From Pseudoalteromonas fuliginea (GTDB taxonomy: Bacteria > Pseudomonadota > Gammaproteobacteria > Enterobacterales > Alteromonadaceae): DNA of 64,000 nt. The stretch lies in NCBI RefSeq assembly GCF_000690055.1, contig NZ_JJNZ01000017.1, forward strand, positions 1-64,000, given 5' to 3'. Positions 46,015-57,036 of the stretch are shown in pieces (within the stretch, counting starts at the first letter, position 1; each line of letters opens with the position of its first letter). A program made the translations under genes and the position numbers. The notes under the pieces were generated by a model that was not told the origin of the DNA, did no database searches, and saw nothing but the letters and a program-made list of their open reading frames with translations.

Positions 46015-46047
46015 AAACCAGTAAGTTTTTAGCTTACTGGTTTTTTT
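46015..46047. terminator. Bidirectional terminator
   Basis: AAACCAGTAAG / CTTACTGGTTT with a 7-base loop between converging genes. It overlaps the last codons of the kinase gene on the minus strand. Confidence 0.88.
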
Positions 46048-47138
46048 GTATCTTGAATTTGTTCATCGACTAAGCACGCGTGCATCCATTCTTCGTTACT
46101 CAGTATGTTTTTATAAAGCGCGAGTTGGTTTTGTGCTCGCTCTAAATTATGCTCTGCATGAGATACTTTAAAGTACACATCGTTATTTAAGTAATCAGTT
46201 AAAAAACGCACACTCAACATAAGCGGCATTATTTTAGCGCCTAATAATAAGCTTTCTTGCTCTAGTATACTCATGCTGCTTTTTAATGGCGTTACATAGC
46301 CTTTAACAATGGCTGAAAATATATCTTTTCGAATAACAACGTTGTGTAAGTTTGTTGAATCCTCGGCTTCGGGGGAGCAAAATGTACGTACCATGTCACC
46401 AAAGTCATAAAGCCAAAATCCTGCCATGCAGGTGTCTAAATCAATAACTGCTTTTGCATTGTGAGTTGTATTACAAAACAGCATATTATTTATTTTTGTA
46501 TCGTTATGACACACTCTAAGCGGTATTTGCTTAGCTACCTGACTAAGCTCAGTAATTAAATGCTGCTGCGTTAAGCAATATTCTATTTCGTCAGCGCAGT
46601 GCTTTACTCTATTTACAGAGTTATTTGTGATTGCGGTATTTAATTGCTCAAAGCGCATCGCTAAGTTATGAAAATCAGGAATTACAGTGTGTAGTTGTTG
46701 TGCATTAAAATCTTGTAATGCATGAGCGAATACGCCAAAGGCGTAAGCCGCTTGCTCGCTCTGCTGGGTATTTTTAACAACGTCTTCGCTGTAGCTATCG
46801 CTAATATAGTTAAGGACGCGATAATACGCATTATCAATTTTTATTAAGTGTTCGTCGTTTTGTGTAGTTATATGTTTGATTATTTCAAGAGGGTAATTAT
46901 TTTGCAGTTGTTTAGCATTTAAATGCTGCTCAATCAGTTTTGCATTACTTACTAACTGAGCAGGGTTTTTAAATACCTCGGTATTAAGTTTTTGCACAAT
47001 AAATTGTTTATCAATACTTGTAAGTAGCCATGTACTATTTATATGACCGCTACCAATCGCACTAACTTGAGTTAGCTCAGGGGGCAGCGTTAACAGTTCG
47101 CTTAGCTTATTTTGTATTGAGATATTCATTGTGCTCAC
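46029..47138 (-). CDS. Aminoglycoside phosphotransferase-fold kinase, NahK-like sugar 1-kinase
   Basis: 369 residues. The segments SGHINSTWLLTS, FIVQKLNTEVF, LRVCHNDTKINNMLF, AVIDLDTCMAGFWLYDFGD and FLTDYLNNDVYFKV strongly resemble N-acetylhexosamine 1-kinase of bifidobacteria (SGHINxTYL, QQMNTxIF, VTHNDTKLNN, IDLDT, DFGD). The catalytic Asp is in HNDTK and the metal Asp in DFGD. If the resemblance holds, it phosphorylates a hexosamine at C1. It lies 14 bases downstream of mutT, probably as its operon partner. No other sugar genes are adjacent. Confidence 0.82.
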   Translation of the reverse strand: MSTMNISIQNKLSELLTLPPELTQVSAIGSGHINSTWLLTSIDKQFIVQKLNTEVFKNPAQLVSNAKLIEQHLNAKQLQNNYPLEIIKHITTQNDEHLIKIDNAYYRVLNYISDSYSEDVVKNTQQSEQAAYAFGVFAHALQDFNAQQLHTVIPDFHNLAMRFEQLNTAITNNSVNRVKHCADEIEYCLTQQHLITELSQVAKQIPLRVCHNDTKINNMLFCNTTHNAKAVIDLDTCMAGFWLYDFGDMVRTFCSPEAEDSTNLHNVVIRKDIFSAIVKGYVTPLKSSMSILEQESLLLGAKIMPLMLSVRFLTDYLNNDVYFKVSHAEHNLERAQNQLALYKNILSNEEWMHACLVDEQIQDTKKPVS

Positions 47139-47151
47139 CTATGCCCTTTTT

Positions 47152-47550
47152 TTATGCGTATCGGGCAACTATTTTTTCGATAATTTCAGCATTCGCTTCA
47201 GGGAAATCATAATTTTCTAATTCACTAATTGCTACCCATTCGCTAGGTTGCCCTTCAGCGCCATGTGCCTCACCGCTAAAGTTACTTACTACGTGCACAT
47301 CTAATTTAACGCATTTATCGCCGTAGTCATGTTCAATCACCATCAATTGGCTAGAGCTGTGAATGGTTAGTCCAACTTCTTCAATAAGCTCGCGTTTAAG
47401 TGCAACAAACACACTTTCTCCAGCTTCAACTTTACCACCAGGAAATTCCCATAAACCGCCTTGATGTTGTTCATCTGCACGTTTACAAATGAATATAGCG
47501 TTATTTTTCTTAATAACACCAACAGCTACATGTACAATTTCTATAGTCAT
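47152..47550 (-). CDS. mutT: 8-oxo-dGTP diphosphatase MutT
   Basis: 132 residues. Nudix box GGKVEAGESVFVALKRELIEEVG has the full GX5EX7REUXEEXGU pattern. It removes oxidised guanine nucleotides from the pool and limits A:T to C:G changes. It follows secA as in E. coli. Confidence 0.95.
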   Translation of the reverse strand: MTIEIVHVAVGVIKKNNAIFICKRADEQHQGGLWEFPGGKVEAGESVFVALKRELIEEVGLTIHSSSQLMVIEHDYGDKCVKLDVHVVSNFSGEAHGAEGQPSEWVAISELENYDFPEANAEIIEKIVARYA

Positions 47551-47565
47551 TACTTTAAAACTCCA

Positions 47566-47597
47566 TAAAAAAAAGCGACGCTAGCGCCGCTTTTTAA
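47566..47597 (-). terminator. secA terminator
   Basis: GC-rich hairpin around GCGGCGCTAGCGTCGC on the minus strand followed by T. It separates secA from mutT. Confidence 0.88.
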
Positions 47598-47618
47598 TAA
47601 GCTACTGACAATATTGGG

Positions 47619-50327
47619 TTATTTTAATTTACCGCAACACTGTTTGAATTTTTGACCTGATTTACAAGGACAAGGGTCATTACGACCTACTTTTGGTTCT
47701 GTACGAGCCATTACTGTCGCTGTTTCTGGCGCTTCACCACCTACGTGCTCAGCTTCTTCATGTTGGTATTCGCGAGGAGCACTTTCACTTTTACGGTGTT
47801 GCTCTTCTACTTTTTCAACATCTTCTTCTGCGCGTACTTGTACTTTACTTAGAATGCTTACAACATCTACTTTCAAGTTTTCAAGCATTTCAGAGAACAG
47901 CTCAAACGATTCACGCTTGTACTCTTGCTTAGGATTCTTTTGCGCGTAACCACGTAAATGAATACCTTGGCGTAAATGATCCATTGCAGCAAGATGATCT
48001 TTCCAATGCTGATCAAGGCTCTGTAGCATAATCGCTTTTTCGAATTGACGTAAAACAGAATCGCCAACTTGCTCTTCTTTTTGCTTGTATGACTGCTCAA
48101 CCGCCTGCTCAATACGCTCACGAAGTTTTTCTTCGTATAGTTTATTGTCATCTGCTAACCACTGAGTAATAGGTAACTCAATTAAGAAGTCTTGTTTTAA
48201 ACGCTCTTCAAGGCCAGGAATATCCCACATTTCAGCAAGGCTTTGTGGTGCAATGTACTGATCAATTGTATTGCTAAGTACGTCACCACGAATTGCAGTA
48301 ATAGTTTCTGAAATATCACCTTCTTCAAGTAGTTCGTTACGCTGAGAGTAAACAACACGACGTTGGTCGTTTGCTACATCATCGTACTCAAGTAGTTGCT
48401 TACGAACGTCGAAGTTACGTGCCTCTACTTTACGCTGTGCATTTTCAATCGCACGGTTTACCCATGGATGTTCAATTGCTTCACCGCGTTGCATACCGAG
48501 TTTACGCATCATGTTAGTCATGCGCTCACCGGCAAATATACGCATTAGCGCATCGTCCATCGATAAGTAAAAACGGCTTGAACCAGCATCACCTTGACGA
48601 CCAGAACGACCACGTAATTGGTTGTCTATACGACGAGATTCGTGACGTTCAGTACCTATGATATGTAAACCGCCGGCATCAATTACTGCATCATGGCGAA
48701 TTTTCCACGCTGCTTTAATTTCAGCAATTTGCTCATCAGTTGGGTTTTCAAGTTTTTCAACTTCACTGTTCCAGTTACCACCTAACACGATATCGGTACC
48801 ACGACCGGCCATGTTTGTTGCAATTGTTACTGTCCCTGGTAGGCCAGCATCTGAAACGATGTCAGCTTCTTGCGCATGAAATTTAGCATTAAGTACGTTG
48901 TGCTTAATTTTTTCTTTGCGTAAAAACTGCGATAGATACTCAGAGCTTTCAATTGAAATAGTACCAACTAGCACAGGTTGTCCGCGCTCTTGGCAATCTT
49001 TAATATCAATTAAAATAGCTTCGTATTTTTCTTCTTGCGTTAGGTAAACTAAATCGGCGCGATCGTCACGAACCATCGGCTTATTAGTTGGCATAACAAC
49101 AGTGTCTAGGCCGTAGATTGACTGAAATTCAAATGCTTCAGTATCGGCAGTACCTGTCATACCTGCTAATGTTTCGTATAAACGGAAGTAGTTTTGGAAC
49201 GTAATAGAGGCAAGCGTTTGGTTTTCATTTTGAATTTTCACACCTTCTTTAGCTTCAACAGCTTGGTGTAAACCTTCTGACCAACGTCGACCTTCCATTG
49301 AACGACCCGTATGCTCATCGATAATGATTACTTCGTTTTCTTTTACAACGTAATCAACATCTTTTTGGTATAGCTTATGAGCACGAAGGGCGGCATAAAC
49401 ATGGCTTAGTAGCGTAATGCTTGCTGCTGAATAAAGCGAATCGCCTTCTTCAATTAAGCCGCGCTCAGTAAGTAGCTCTTCTACTTTAATTTGACCGCGT
49501 TCTGTTAAATGAACTTGCTTAGACTTTTCATCAATCGTGTAATCGCCGTCGCCTTCAATACCTTCTTCGTCTTCTTTTTCTTGAAGTTCAAGTAAAGGCA
49601 CGATGGTGTTTATTTCAGTGTATAGCTCAGAGCTATCCTCAGCTGGGCCTGAAATAATAAGGGGGGTACGTGCTTCATCAATTAAGATTGAATCCACTTC
49701 ATCGACTACAGCATAGAATAATGGACGTTGAACTCGTTCATCAATGCTAAAAGCCATGTTGTCACGAAGATAGTCAAAACCAAATTCGTTATTTGTACCG
49801 TAAGTAATATCAGCAGTGTACGCTAACTTTTTCTGCTGTGGCATCATACCAGGTACGTTACAGCCTACAGTAAGGCCTAAAAATTCAAACAACGCACGGT
49901 TTGTTTCGGCATCACGCTTAGCAAGATAGTCATTCACGGTAATTACGTGAACGCCTTTACCGGTTAAACCATTTAAATAAGCAGGTAAAGTCGCTGTAAG
50001 TGTTTTACCTTCACCAGTACGCATCTCTGCGATGCGGCCTTCATGTAAAACCATGCCGCCTAATAGCTGTACGTCAAAGTGGCGCATGCCATTAACGCGT
50101 TTTGACGCTTCACGCACCACGCCAAAGGCTTCAGGTAAAATATCGTCTAGACTTTGCCCGTTATCGTAACGTTCTCTAAACTCGGCTGTTTTAGCTTTTA
50201 AATCTTCATCAGAAAGCGCTTCAAGTTGCGTTTCTAGCGCATTAATTAGCGCGACCGTCTTTCTAAAGTTTTTAATAGTGCGGTCATTGCGACTACCAAA
50301 AAGCTTGGTAAATAAATTAGATATCAT
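47619..50327 (-). CDS. secA: Preprotein translocase ATPase SecA
   Basis: 902 residues, as in E. coli (901). Walker [13 protein letters not shown]-like DEVDS, and a C-terminal zinc motif [13 protein letters not shown] that binds SecB are present. SecA drives export through SecYEG. The upstream secM gene found in E. coli is not recognisable here; only a hairpin (50357-50371) lies in the leader. Confidence 0.98.
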   Translation of the reverse strand: MISNLFTKLFGSRNDRTIKNFRKTVALINALETQLEALSDEDLKAKTAEFRERYDNGQSLDDILPEAFGVVREASKRVNGMRHFDVQLLGGMVLHEGRIAEMRTGEGKTLTATLPAYLNGLTGKGVHVITVNDYLAKRDAETNRALFEFLGLTVGCNVPGMMPQQKKLAYTADITYGTNNEFGFDYLRDNMAFSIDERVQRPLFYAVVDEVDSILIDEARTPLIISGPAEDSSELYTEINTIVPLLELQEKEDEEGIEGDGDYTIDEKSKQVHLTERGQIKVEELLTERGLIEEGDSLYSAASITLLSHVYAALRAHKLYQKDVDYVVKENEVIIIDEHTGRSMEGRRWSEGLHQAVEAKEGVKIQNENQTLASITFQNYFRLYETLAGMTGTADTEAFEFQSIYGLDTVVMPTNKPMVRDDRADLVYLTQEEKYEAILIDIKDCQERGQPVLVGTISIESSEYLSQFLRKEKIKHNVLNAKFHAQEADIVSDAGLPGTVTIATNMAGRGTDIVLGGNWNSEVEKLENPTDEQIAEIKAAWKIRHDAVIDAGGLHIIGTERHESRRIDNQLRGRSGRQGDAGSSRFYLSMDDALMRIFAGERMTNMMRKLGMQRGEAIEHPWVNRAIENAQRKVEARNFDVRKQLLEYDDVANDQRRVVYSQRNELLEEGDISETITAIRGDVLSNTIDQYIAPQSLAEMWDIPGLEERLKQDFLIELPITQWLADDNKLYEEKLRERIEQAVEQSYKQKEEQVGDSVLRQFEKAIMLQSLDQHWKDHLAAMDHLRQGIHLRGYAQKNPKQEYKRESFELFSEMLENLKVDVVSILSKVQVRAEEDVEKVEEQHRKSESAPREYQHEEAEHVGGEAPETATVMARTEPKVGRNDPCPCKSGQKFKQCCGKLK

Positions 50328-50893
50328 GATAAAACCGTTACAATGTATTCTTTGTCAGCCGAGTATCGGCTAACCCATTTTTAATAATTGGTAATTAATA
50401 TATGCTTTTAAGTAACACTTAGAACATATTAATTAGCAATTTTGTATTAAACCGCTAAAAAGCACTGTTTATTACGTGCGCTACTATACCAGACTCTGCC
50501 AAACAACAAACTATCTCAATAAAAAGATCTGTATATAAAATCGAAAAATTTGATCTGGTTCGTAAAAATAACTTTGTATTACCCAATTACAGTAAAAATA
50601 GTAGCGAACTGTAAAGATATGGTGCTAAATAAATTAAAAACAAGGGAGGCATTCATGCTTAAATTTAACGCATGGATATGAATTCTAAACGCGCTATTTT
50701 TGCACCTAATCTATTTGATTAACCAACAACAATACTTCAAAAATGATTGATTGGTTTTTGTAAAATAATTTTTTACATCAGTGCACATACGCTTTTGATT
50801 TAGTAGAGTGGTTATAATTATATCTAGTTTTAATTTGAATTAAAGTTAGGTTTTTACACTTGTTTTCCTTATAAAATAAAGGTTTAGGTGAAA
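50328..50893. other. Intergenic region upstream of secA
   Basis: 566 bases, AT-rich, with no credible gene on either strand. A hairpin AGCCGA-GTA-TCGGCT is at 50357-50371, about 30 bases before the secA ATG on the transcript. An 8-codon ORF after a good GGGAGG at 50643 is too short to support. Confidence 0.6.
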
Positions 50894-51664
50894 ATGAAAA
50901 ATAAAAGCAATAAATTGGTAGTATTAGGTGCAGGTTGGTTAGGACATGCTTTATGCGTAAGTGCGCAAAAAGCTGATTGGCAAGTACAAGGAACGCATAG
51001 AACAGATATACACGAGTTTGATTTTGAACGTCAGTTTGCACTTGAAGATGGGCAACTAACACATCAAATTGATTTACAAGATGCTTATTGGGTATGTGCT
51101 ATTCCACCACGTAGCAGGCACAGTAAAAGTAATTATCCTGAAACACTCACCGCAGCGCTTAAGCTTTCAAAGGAGTTAAACGCAAAGGGCTTTTTATTGT
51201 GCTCATCAACCGGGGTATACGATCAAGAGCCTGGTGTGTATAGCGAAAGTAGCGATATTTCATGCACAAACGAGCGCCAAATAAAGCTCTATGAAGCTGA
51301 AGAGCAAGTGCTTGAACAAGATGGCAAAGTACTTCGTTTAGCTGGCTTACTAGGGCCTAATAGAGAGCCGGGGCGTTTTGTGGCAGGCAAAGAGCTCAAT
51401 ACATCAAGTGAGCAAGTAGTAAATATGGTGCATCAACAAGATGTAATTAATGCTATTTTTGCGGTGATAGAGCACTGGCAAGTAGGGCAAAATATTTATA
51501 ATGTGGTTAATCCTGCGCACCCCACAAAAGCTGAATATTACGCGATGAAGTGTCAGCAACATGGTGGTGAAATGCCAACGTTTACAGGAACTGATTCGGC
51601 TGAGCGCAAAGTATTAGGCTCAGCCATTGAAGCCTTAGGGTTTAGCTATCAGCACGGTATTTAA
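50894..51664 (+). CDS. NAD(P)-binding Rossmann protein, YeeZ-like
   Basis: 256 residues from the ATG at 50894; a GTG 6 bases upstream is an equal alternative. GAGWLGHAL (GxGxxGxxL) binds the dinucleotide, and [17 protein letters not shown] is the SDR serine-tyrosine region of the extended type, as in E. coli YeeZ. Substrate unknown. It converges on hutH with overlapping stop codons. Confidence 0.8.
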   Translation: MKNKSNKLVVLGAGWLGHALCVSAQKADWQVQGTHRTDIHEFDFERQFALEDGQLTHQIDLQDAYWVCAIPPRSRHSKSNYPETLTAALKLSKELNAKGFLLCSSTGVYDQEPGVYSESSDISCTNERQIKLYEAEEQVLEQDGKVLRLAGLLGPNREPGRFVAGKELNTSSEQVVNMVHQQDVINAIFAVIEHWQVGQNIYNVVNPAHPTKAEYYAMKCQQHGGEMPTFTGTDSAERKVLGSAIEALGFSYQHGI

Positions 51665-53196
51665 TATGCTGAAGGCAGGGGACTGCTCTCTATGAAGTCG
51701 CATAGCTTACCTTCACTTAGTAATGTATTAGCAGCTTCGATATCGGGAGCAAAGTAGCGGTCTTTATCATAATAACTCACATGTTCGCGTAACAACGCTT
51801 TAGCGCTTTGCACTTTATTTGATGGTTCAAGCGGCTTTCTAAATTCTAGCCCTTGAACCGATGCTAACCATTCTATTGCCAAAACACCTTGGGTATTATT
51901 GGCCATTTCATCTAAGCGCCTTGCTGCAAAGGTTGCCATAGAAACATGATCTTCTTGATTTGCAGATGTAGGCAAGCTATCGACCGAAGCCGGATGCGCT
52001 AATGATTTGTTTTCTGACGCAAGCGCTGCTGCGGTAACTTGGGCAATCATAAATCCTGAATTTACACCGCCGTTTTCAACTAAAAATGGCGGTAATTTGG
52101 ATAGGTTTGAATCGATAAGTAATGCAATTCGCCTTTCTGCTAATGCGCCAATTTCGGCAATTGCGATAGCTAAGTTATCGGCGGCCATTGCAACGGGCTC
52201 TGCATGAAAGTTACCTCCCGATATTATGTCGCCTACATCGGCAAAAACTAGCGGATTGTCGGTTACACCGTTCGACTCGCATAGCAACACTTCTGCAGCT
52301 TGGCGTATCTGAGTTAGGCAAGCACCTAGCACTTGAGGTTGGCAGCGAAGGCAGTATGGATCTTGTACTTTTTCACAATTGACGTGGGAATCACTAATTT
52401 GAGAGTGCGTATCGAGTAGGTCTCTAAATACTTGAGCGGTGTCTATTTGTCCGCGCTGACCACGAATATCATGAATACGTGCATCAAATGGCGCGCGACT
52501 GCCCATTGCAGCTTCTATGCTTATTGAGCCGATAACGCAGCTTTGTGCATATAAGTTCTCGCTTCTAAATAGCCCCTGAAGTGCAAACGCAGTCGACGCT
52601 TGTGTACCATTTAATAATGCTAAGCCTTCTTTGGCTGCAAGTGTTAGGGGTTCAAGTCCCGCTATTTTTAACCCTTGTGCTGCGCTAATTATTTCTCCTT
52701 TATGTCGCATTTGACCTTCAGCTAATAGAGGTAGGCACATATGCGCAAGAGGAGCTAAATCTCCCGATGCCCCCACGGAGCCTTTTTTAGGCACGCATGG
52801 ATATACTTCGCTACTAAGCAGCTGCATAAAAAATTTGATTACTTGCAGACGAATGCCCGAATAGCCGCGCGAAAGCGAATTTACTTTTAAGGTGATCATT
52901 AACCTTACTGTGCTGTCATCCATGTATTCGCCAATGCCCGCAGCGTGTGAAAGTACAATGGAGCGCTGTAATAATTCAAGTTCGTCATCGGCAATTTTAG
53001 TATTGGCTAATAATCCAAAGCCGGTGTTAATTCCATATACAGTGCGGTGTTCATTAATAACGTTTTGAACGGTTTGCGCGCTGGCTGCTATTTGCGACTC
53101 GGCATGCTTTGCAAGGCTTAACTTTACCGGTGAATTATTAATTTTTCTTAGTGTGTTTAAATCAAGTGATCCGGGTGTGAGAGTAAGTTCGAACAT
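51661..53196 (-). CDS. hutH: Histidine ammonia-lyase
   Basis: 511 residues. First step: histidine to urocanate and ammonia. The Ala-Ser-Gly triad that forms the MIO electrophile is in [12 protein letters not shown] near residue 143. Start [12 protein letters not shown] matches the family, and GAGGA lies 6 bases before ATG 53196; the ATG two codons earlier overlaps hutU and has no spacing. It follows hutU. Confidence 0.97.
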   Translation of the reverse strand: MFELTLTPGSLDLNTLRKINNSPVKLSLAKHAESQIAASAQTVQNVINEHRTVYGINTGFGLLANTKIADDELELLQRSIVLSHAAGIGEYMDDSTVRLMITLKVNSLSRGYSGIRLQVIKFFMQLLSSEVYPCVPKKGSVGASGDLAPLAHMCLPLLAEGQMRHKGEIISAAQGLKIAGLEPLTLAAKEGLALLNGTQASTAFALQGLFRSENLYAQSCVIGSISIEAAMGSRAPFDARIHDIRGQRGQIDTAQVFRDLLDTHSQISDSHVNCEKVQDPYCLRCQPQVLGACLTQIRQAAEVLLCESNGVTDNPLVFADVGDIISGGNFHAEPVAMAADNLAIAIAEIGALAERRIALLIDSNLSKLPPFLVENGGVNSGFMIAQVTAAALASENKSLAHPASVDSLPTSANQEDHVSMATFAARRLDEMANNTQGVLAIEWLASVQGLEFRKPLEPSNKVQSAKALLREHVSYYDKDRYFAPDIEAANTLLSEGKLCDFIESSPLPSAY

Positions 53197-53198
53197 GA

Positions 53199-54872
53199 TC
53201 ATTCCTCGTTTAACATAGGTAGGTCTAAATTTTGCTCTTTAGCGCAGTTTTTTGCTATGTCGTATCCAGCATCAGCATGGCGCATTACACCCGTTGCAGG
53301 GTCATTCCACAGTACGCGAGCAATACGCTCTTTAGCTTCATCAGTACCATCGGCAACAATAACTACACCAGCGTGCTGACTAAATCCCATGCCTACACCG
53401 CCACCATGATGAAGTGACACCCAAGTAGCGCCACTTGCGGTATTAAGTAGTGCGTTGAGTAATGGCCAATCTGATACTGCATCTGAGCCATCTTTCATGC
53501 TCTCTGTTTCGCGGTTAGGGCTGGCAACTGAACCAGAATCGAGGTGATCGCGACCAATAACGATAGGGGCTTTAAGTTCGCCATTTTTAACCATTTCATT
53601 AAAGGCCAGTGCAAGGCGCGCTCTATCTTTAAGTCCAACCCAGCAAATACGTGCAGGTAGCCCTTGAAATTGTATGCGTTCCCGCGCCATATCAAGCCAG
53701 TTATGCAAATGTGCATCATTAGGAATAAGCTCTTTTACTTTAGCGTCGGTTTTATATATATCTTCAGGGTCGCCCGATAATGCTACCCATCTAAATGGTC
53801 CAATACCTTCACAAAATAAAGGGCGAATATAGGCAGGTACAAATCCAGGAAAATCAAATGCGTTGGTAACACCCTCATCAAACGCCATTTGACGAATATT
53901 ATTACCGTAATCAGTAGTGGCGGCACCGGCTTTTTGTAGTGCCAGCATAGCTTTAACTTGGACTGCCATTGATTGTTTAGCAGCTTTTACTACGGCTTTT
54001 GGATCTTGCTCACGCATTTTTGCAGCGTGCTCCATTGTCCAGTTTTGTGGTAAGTAACCATTCAATGGGTCGTGAGCAGATGTTTGATCTGTGACTACAT
54101 CAGGGGTAATGCCTGTTTTAACCAGTGTACTAAAAATATCGGCAGCGTTACCTAGTAAACCCACTGAGAGGGCTTTACCTTTAACACATGCATCGGTTAT
54201 TAATTGCAGTGCGTGTTCAAGACTTGTTGCTTTTACATCAACGTAGCCTGTTTTTATACGAAAATCGATACGGCTTTCATCACATTCAACAACCAGTGCA
54301 CTAAAGCCAGCCATTGTAGCTGCAAGTGGTTGCGCACCGCCCATACCACCAAGACCACCTGTTAATACCCACTTACCACTAGCGCTACCTGCAAAGTGTT
54401 GCTTTGCCATAGCTACAAAGGTCTCGTAAGTTCCTTGTACTATGCCTTGCGAGCCAATATAAATCCAAGAACCCGCCGTCATTTGCCCGTACATCATCAA
54501 GCCTTTTTTATCGAGCTCATTAAAGTGCTCCCAATTTGCCCAGTGTGGAACAAGATTTGAGTTAGCAATAAGCACGCGAGGGGCATTACAGTGGGTTTTA
54601 AATACACCAACGGGTTTTCCTGATTGTACAAGCAGGGTTTCGTCGCTTTCGAGTCTATCGAGGGTTTCTATAATTTTGTCATAACTTGGCCAATCACGAG
54701 CCGCTCGGCCAATACCACCATATACAACAAGTGCATGAGGATGTTCTGCTACTTCAGGGTCTAAATTATTCATTAGCATGCGCTTAGCTGCTTCAGTTTG
54801 CCAGCTTTTAGCACTTATTTTATCGCCATGAGGTGCACGTATTACGCGACTTGTGTCGAGTCGGTTGTTCAT
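53199..54872 (-). CDS. hutU: Urocanate hydratase
   Basis: 557 residues. Second step: urocanate to imidazolonepropionate, using tightly bound NAD+ as electrophile. Conserved [40 protein letters not shown] and [17 protein letters not shown] are seen. ATG 54872 has GGAGA just upstream and matches family starts; an extension to 54896 runs across the HutC operator and is rejected. Confidence 0.97.
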   Translation of the reverse strand: MNNRLDTSRVIRAPHGDKISAKSWQTEAAKRMLMNNLDPEVAEHPHALVVYGGIGRAARDWPSYDKIIETLDRLESDETLLVQSGKPVGVFKTHCNAPRVLIANSNLVPHWANWEHFNELDKKGLMMYGQMTAGSWIYIGSQGIVQGTYETFVAMAKQHFAGSASGKWVLTGGLGGMGGAQPLAATMAGFSALVVECDESRIDFRIKTGYVDVKATSLEHALQLITDACVKGKALSVGLLGNAADIFSTLVKTGITPDVVTDQTSAHDPLNGYLPQNWTMEHAAKMREQDPKAVVKAAKQSMAVQVKAMLALQKAGAATTDYGNNIRQMAFDEGVTNAFDFPGFVPAYIRPLFCEGIGPFRWVALSGDPEDIYKTDAKVKELIPNDAHLHNWLDMARERIQFQGLPARICWVGLKDRARLALAFNEMVKNGELKAPIVIGRDHLDSGSVASPNRETESMKDGSDAVSDWPLLNALLNTASGATWVSLHHGGGVGMGFSQHAGVVIVADGTDEAKERIARVLWNDPATGVMRHADAGYDIAKNCAKEQNLDLPMLNEE

Positions 54873-54884
54873 GTTTTTCTCCTG

Positions 54885-54896
54885 TTGTATATACAA
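54885..54896. promoter_or_regulatory. HutC operator at hutU
   Basis: Perfect palindrome TTGTATATACAA, the core of known HutC operators, 13 bases upstream of the hutU ATG. It would block hutUH transcription. Confidence 0.85.
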
Positions 54897-54907
54897 GGTG
54901 ATTTGTT

Positions 54908-54930
54908 ATAAAAAAAGCGCAGTAAGCGCT
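54908..54930 (-). terminator. hutC terminator
   Basis: AGCGC-TTACT-GCGCT on the minus strand followed by seven T, between hutC and the hutU operator. It gives hutU a separate promoter. Confidence 0.8.
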
Positions 54931-54938
54931 ATTGTTTG

Positions 54939-55646
54939 TTATTTTTTAAATGTTAAGTGACCACCTAAGCGATATTTACTGCCTGGTGATACAAGGCGCG
55001 CAAAGCTTACAATGCCGTTAATAGACCATGTGCGTCGAATAACTTGTAAGCATGGCTCTTCGTTATATAAGTTTAACCATTGGCACATTTCGCTGTTTGG
55101 CATAATAGCCTCTACGGTATGCCTTGCTTGGGTAAGTGGGGCAACACTAGATAGATATTCATGAGGTGTAAGCATGCTAAAGTCTTGTTGTAAGTAGCCA
55201 GTCGCAAGGGCAGGATTTACAAAACGCTCTTCTAGCTGCAAAGGGCTGTCGTTTTCGTTATGCACAAGTACACTTCGATATACAACACTGTCAACCTCAA
55301 CACCAAGTGCAATGGCAATAGGTGCGACTGCATTTATTGATTCGAGTATGAGTACGCTACAGGTGTAGTTGCCGTTACGCTCTTTTACTTCATCAGCAAT
55401 ATTTTTTATTTCAAGTAACGATGACTGCGATTTAAATGTAGCTACAAATGTACCTAACCCTTGGCTGCGGGTTAAAATACCAGCCTCGGTTAATTCGCTT
55501 AGTGCTCTGCGGGCTGTCATCCTGCTTACACTAAATTGACTACTTAGTTCGTTTTCAGAGGGAACACGTTGGTTTTCTTGCCACGTACCGCTGCGAATTT
55601 TATCGACAATGAATTGTTTTATTTGCGCAAATTTAGGTGTCGTCAT
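54939..55646 (-). CDS. hutC: Histidine utilization repressor HutC, GntR family
   Basis: 235 residues. N-terminal winged helix with VPSENELSSQFSVSRMTARRALSELTEAGIL, the GntR pattern, and C-terminal UTRA effector domain (SVLILESI to the end). Family repressors release DNA on binding urocanate. It is divergent from hutI and lies between two matching operators. Confidence 0.96.
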   Translation of the reverse strand: MTTPKFAQIKQFIVDKIRSGTWQENQRVPSENELSSQFSVSRMTARRALSELTEAGILTRSQGLGTFVATFKSQSSLLEIKNIADEVKERNGNYTCSVLILESINAVAPIAIALGVEVDSVVYRSVLVHNENDSPLQLEERFVNPALATGYLQQDFSMLTPHEYLSSVAPLTQARHTVEAIMPNSEMCQWLNLYNEEPCLQVIRRTWSINGIVSFARLVSPGSKYRLGGHLTFKK

Positions 55647-55697
55647 TAAATTTATGGTTACATTAAAAATAAACTATATAAATAAGATGACACAATT

Positions 55698-55715
55698 ATC
55701 TTGTATATACAAGAT
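55698..55715. promoter_or_regulatory. HutC operator between hutC and hutI
   Basis: Perfect 18-bp palindrome ATCTTGTATATACAAGAT in the divergent promoter region, sharing its core with the operator at hutU. It should control hutI and hutC itself. Confidence 0.88.
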
Positions 55716-55765
55716 GGATTGTTAGACTATATTTTCATTATTCACGATGTAAAAAGGGCTGCAAT

Positions 55766-57013
55766 ATGCAAAGCACAACACAAAATTATGAGTTAGAAGA
55801 AATCGACTTACTTTTAACTGATGCCAATATTGCCACTATGGATAGCAATATAAATGCCCCTTATGGCGCAATTGAAAATGCTGCTATAGCCATTAAAAAT
55901 GGTAAAATTGCGTGGATTGGAGAGCAATCAATATTGCCTAGTTTTGATGTGTTTGCAACGCCGACATTGAGTGTAAAAGGACAATGGTTAACGCCAAGCC
56001 TAATAGACTGTCATACGCACTTAGTATTTGCAGGTTCAAGATCGCAAGAGTTTGAACAGCGCTTGCAGGGTGTAAGTTATGAGCAAATCGCAGCACAAGG
56101 CGGTGGCATAGCAAGTACGGTTAAAGCCACAAGAGCAGCCGATCGTGAACAGCTATTTGTTGATGCAAAAGATCGCTTAAATACGTTGTTAAAAGAAGGT
56201 GTAACAACCGTTGAAATAAAATCAGGCTATGGACTAGATACTGAAAACGAGATAAAAATATTAGAAGTCGCTCGTTTATTAGGTGAACATCACCCTATTG
56301 ATATTAAAACTACTTTTTTAGGGGCGCATGCTCTACCGCCTGAATACAAAGGCCGTGCTGATGAATATATTGATTTGGTATGTACTGACATGCTTGATCA
56401 GGTAGTGGCTAATAATCTTGCTGATGCAGTCGATGTATTTTGTGAAAATGTAGGCTTTAGTTATTCGCAAACCAAGCGTGTTTTCCAGGCAGCTAAAAAG
56501 CATAACCTCCCAGTAAAATGCCATGCTGAACAGTTATCTAATCAACATGGTGCTGAGCTGGTGGCGCAGTTCAAAGGCCTTTCGGCGGATCATATAGAGC
56601 ATCTAGGTGAAGAGGGTGTAAAAGCTATGGCAGACGCTGGGACGGTAGCGGTGTTATTGCCAGGCGCATTTTATTTTTTAAGAGAAACTAAATTCCCACC
56701 TATTGAATTACTTAATCAATATAAAGTACCGATAGCTATTGCGAGTGATTTTAACCCAGGTACATCTCCCCTATGTTCAGTGCACTTAATGATGAACATG
56801 GCGTGCACATTATTTAGATTAACACCTGAGCAAGCATTAGCTGGTGTTACTCGAAATGCAGCTAAGGCTCTAGGGTTAGATGAGCGTGGTGTTTTAAAGG
56901 TTGGCGCAAGAGCTGACATTGCGCATTGGCAAATAAATCATCCGTCACAATTAAGTTACCAATTTGGCGTAAATAGACTGTTAAACTTATGGATTTTGGG
57001 TAAACTTAGTTAG
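55766..57013 (+). CDS. hutI: Imidazolonepropionase
   Basis: 415 residues. Third step: hydrolyses imidazolonepropionate to formiminoglutamate. Amidohydrolase metal motif [12 protein letters not shown], plus [16 protein letters not shown] and the metal Asp in [10 protein letters not shown]. It is the first gene of the rightward hut transcript. Confidence 0.97.
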   Translation: MQSTTQNYELEEIDLLLTDANIATMDSNINAPYGAIENAAIAIKNGKIAWIGEQSILPSFDVFATPTLSVKGQWLTPSLIDCHTHLVFAGSRSQEFEQRLQGVSYEQIAAQGGGIASTVKATRAADREQLFVDAKDRLNTLLKEGVTTVEIKSGYGLDTENEIKILEVARLLGEHHPIDIKTTFLGAHALPPEYKGRADEYIDLVCTDMLDQVVANNLADAVDVFCENVGFSYSQTKRVFQAAKKHNLPVKCHAEQLSNQHGAELVAQFKGLSADHIEHLGEEGVKAMADAGTVAVLLPGAFYFLRETKFPPIELLNQYKVPIAIASDFNPGTSPLCSVHLMMNMACTLFRLTPEQALAGVTRNAAKALGLDERGVLKVGARADIAHWQINHPSQLSYQFGVNRLLNLWILGKLS

Positions 57014-57036
57014 TATTAATTTCGTCCATAATAAAC

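Noticed and set aside
50643-50682. 8-codon ORF (MLKFNAWI) after a good GGGAGG
   Set aside because: Too short to support and no downstream attenuator; chance match.
50778-51062. 94-residue minus-strand ORF upstream of secA
   Set aside because: Largely antisense to the YeeZ-like gene, with no recognised domain.
54873-54896. Upstream start for hutU
   Set aside because: It would place coding sequence over the HutC operator; ATG 54872 has GGAGA and fits the family.
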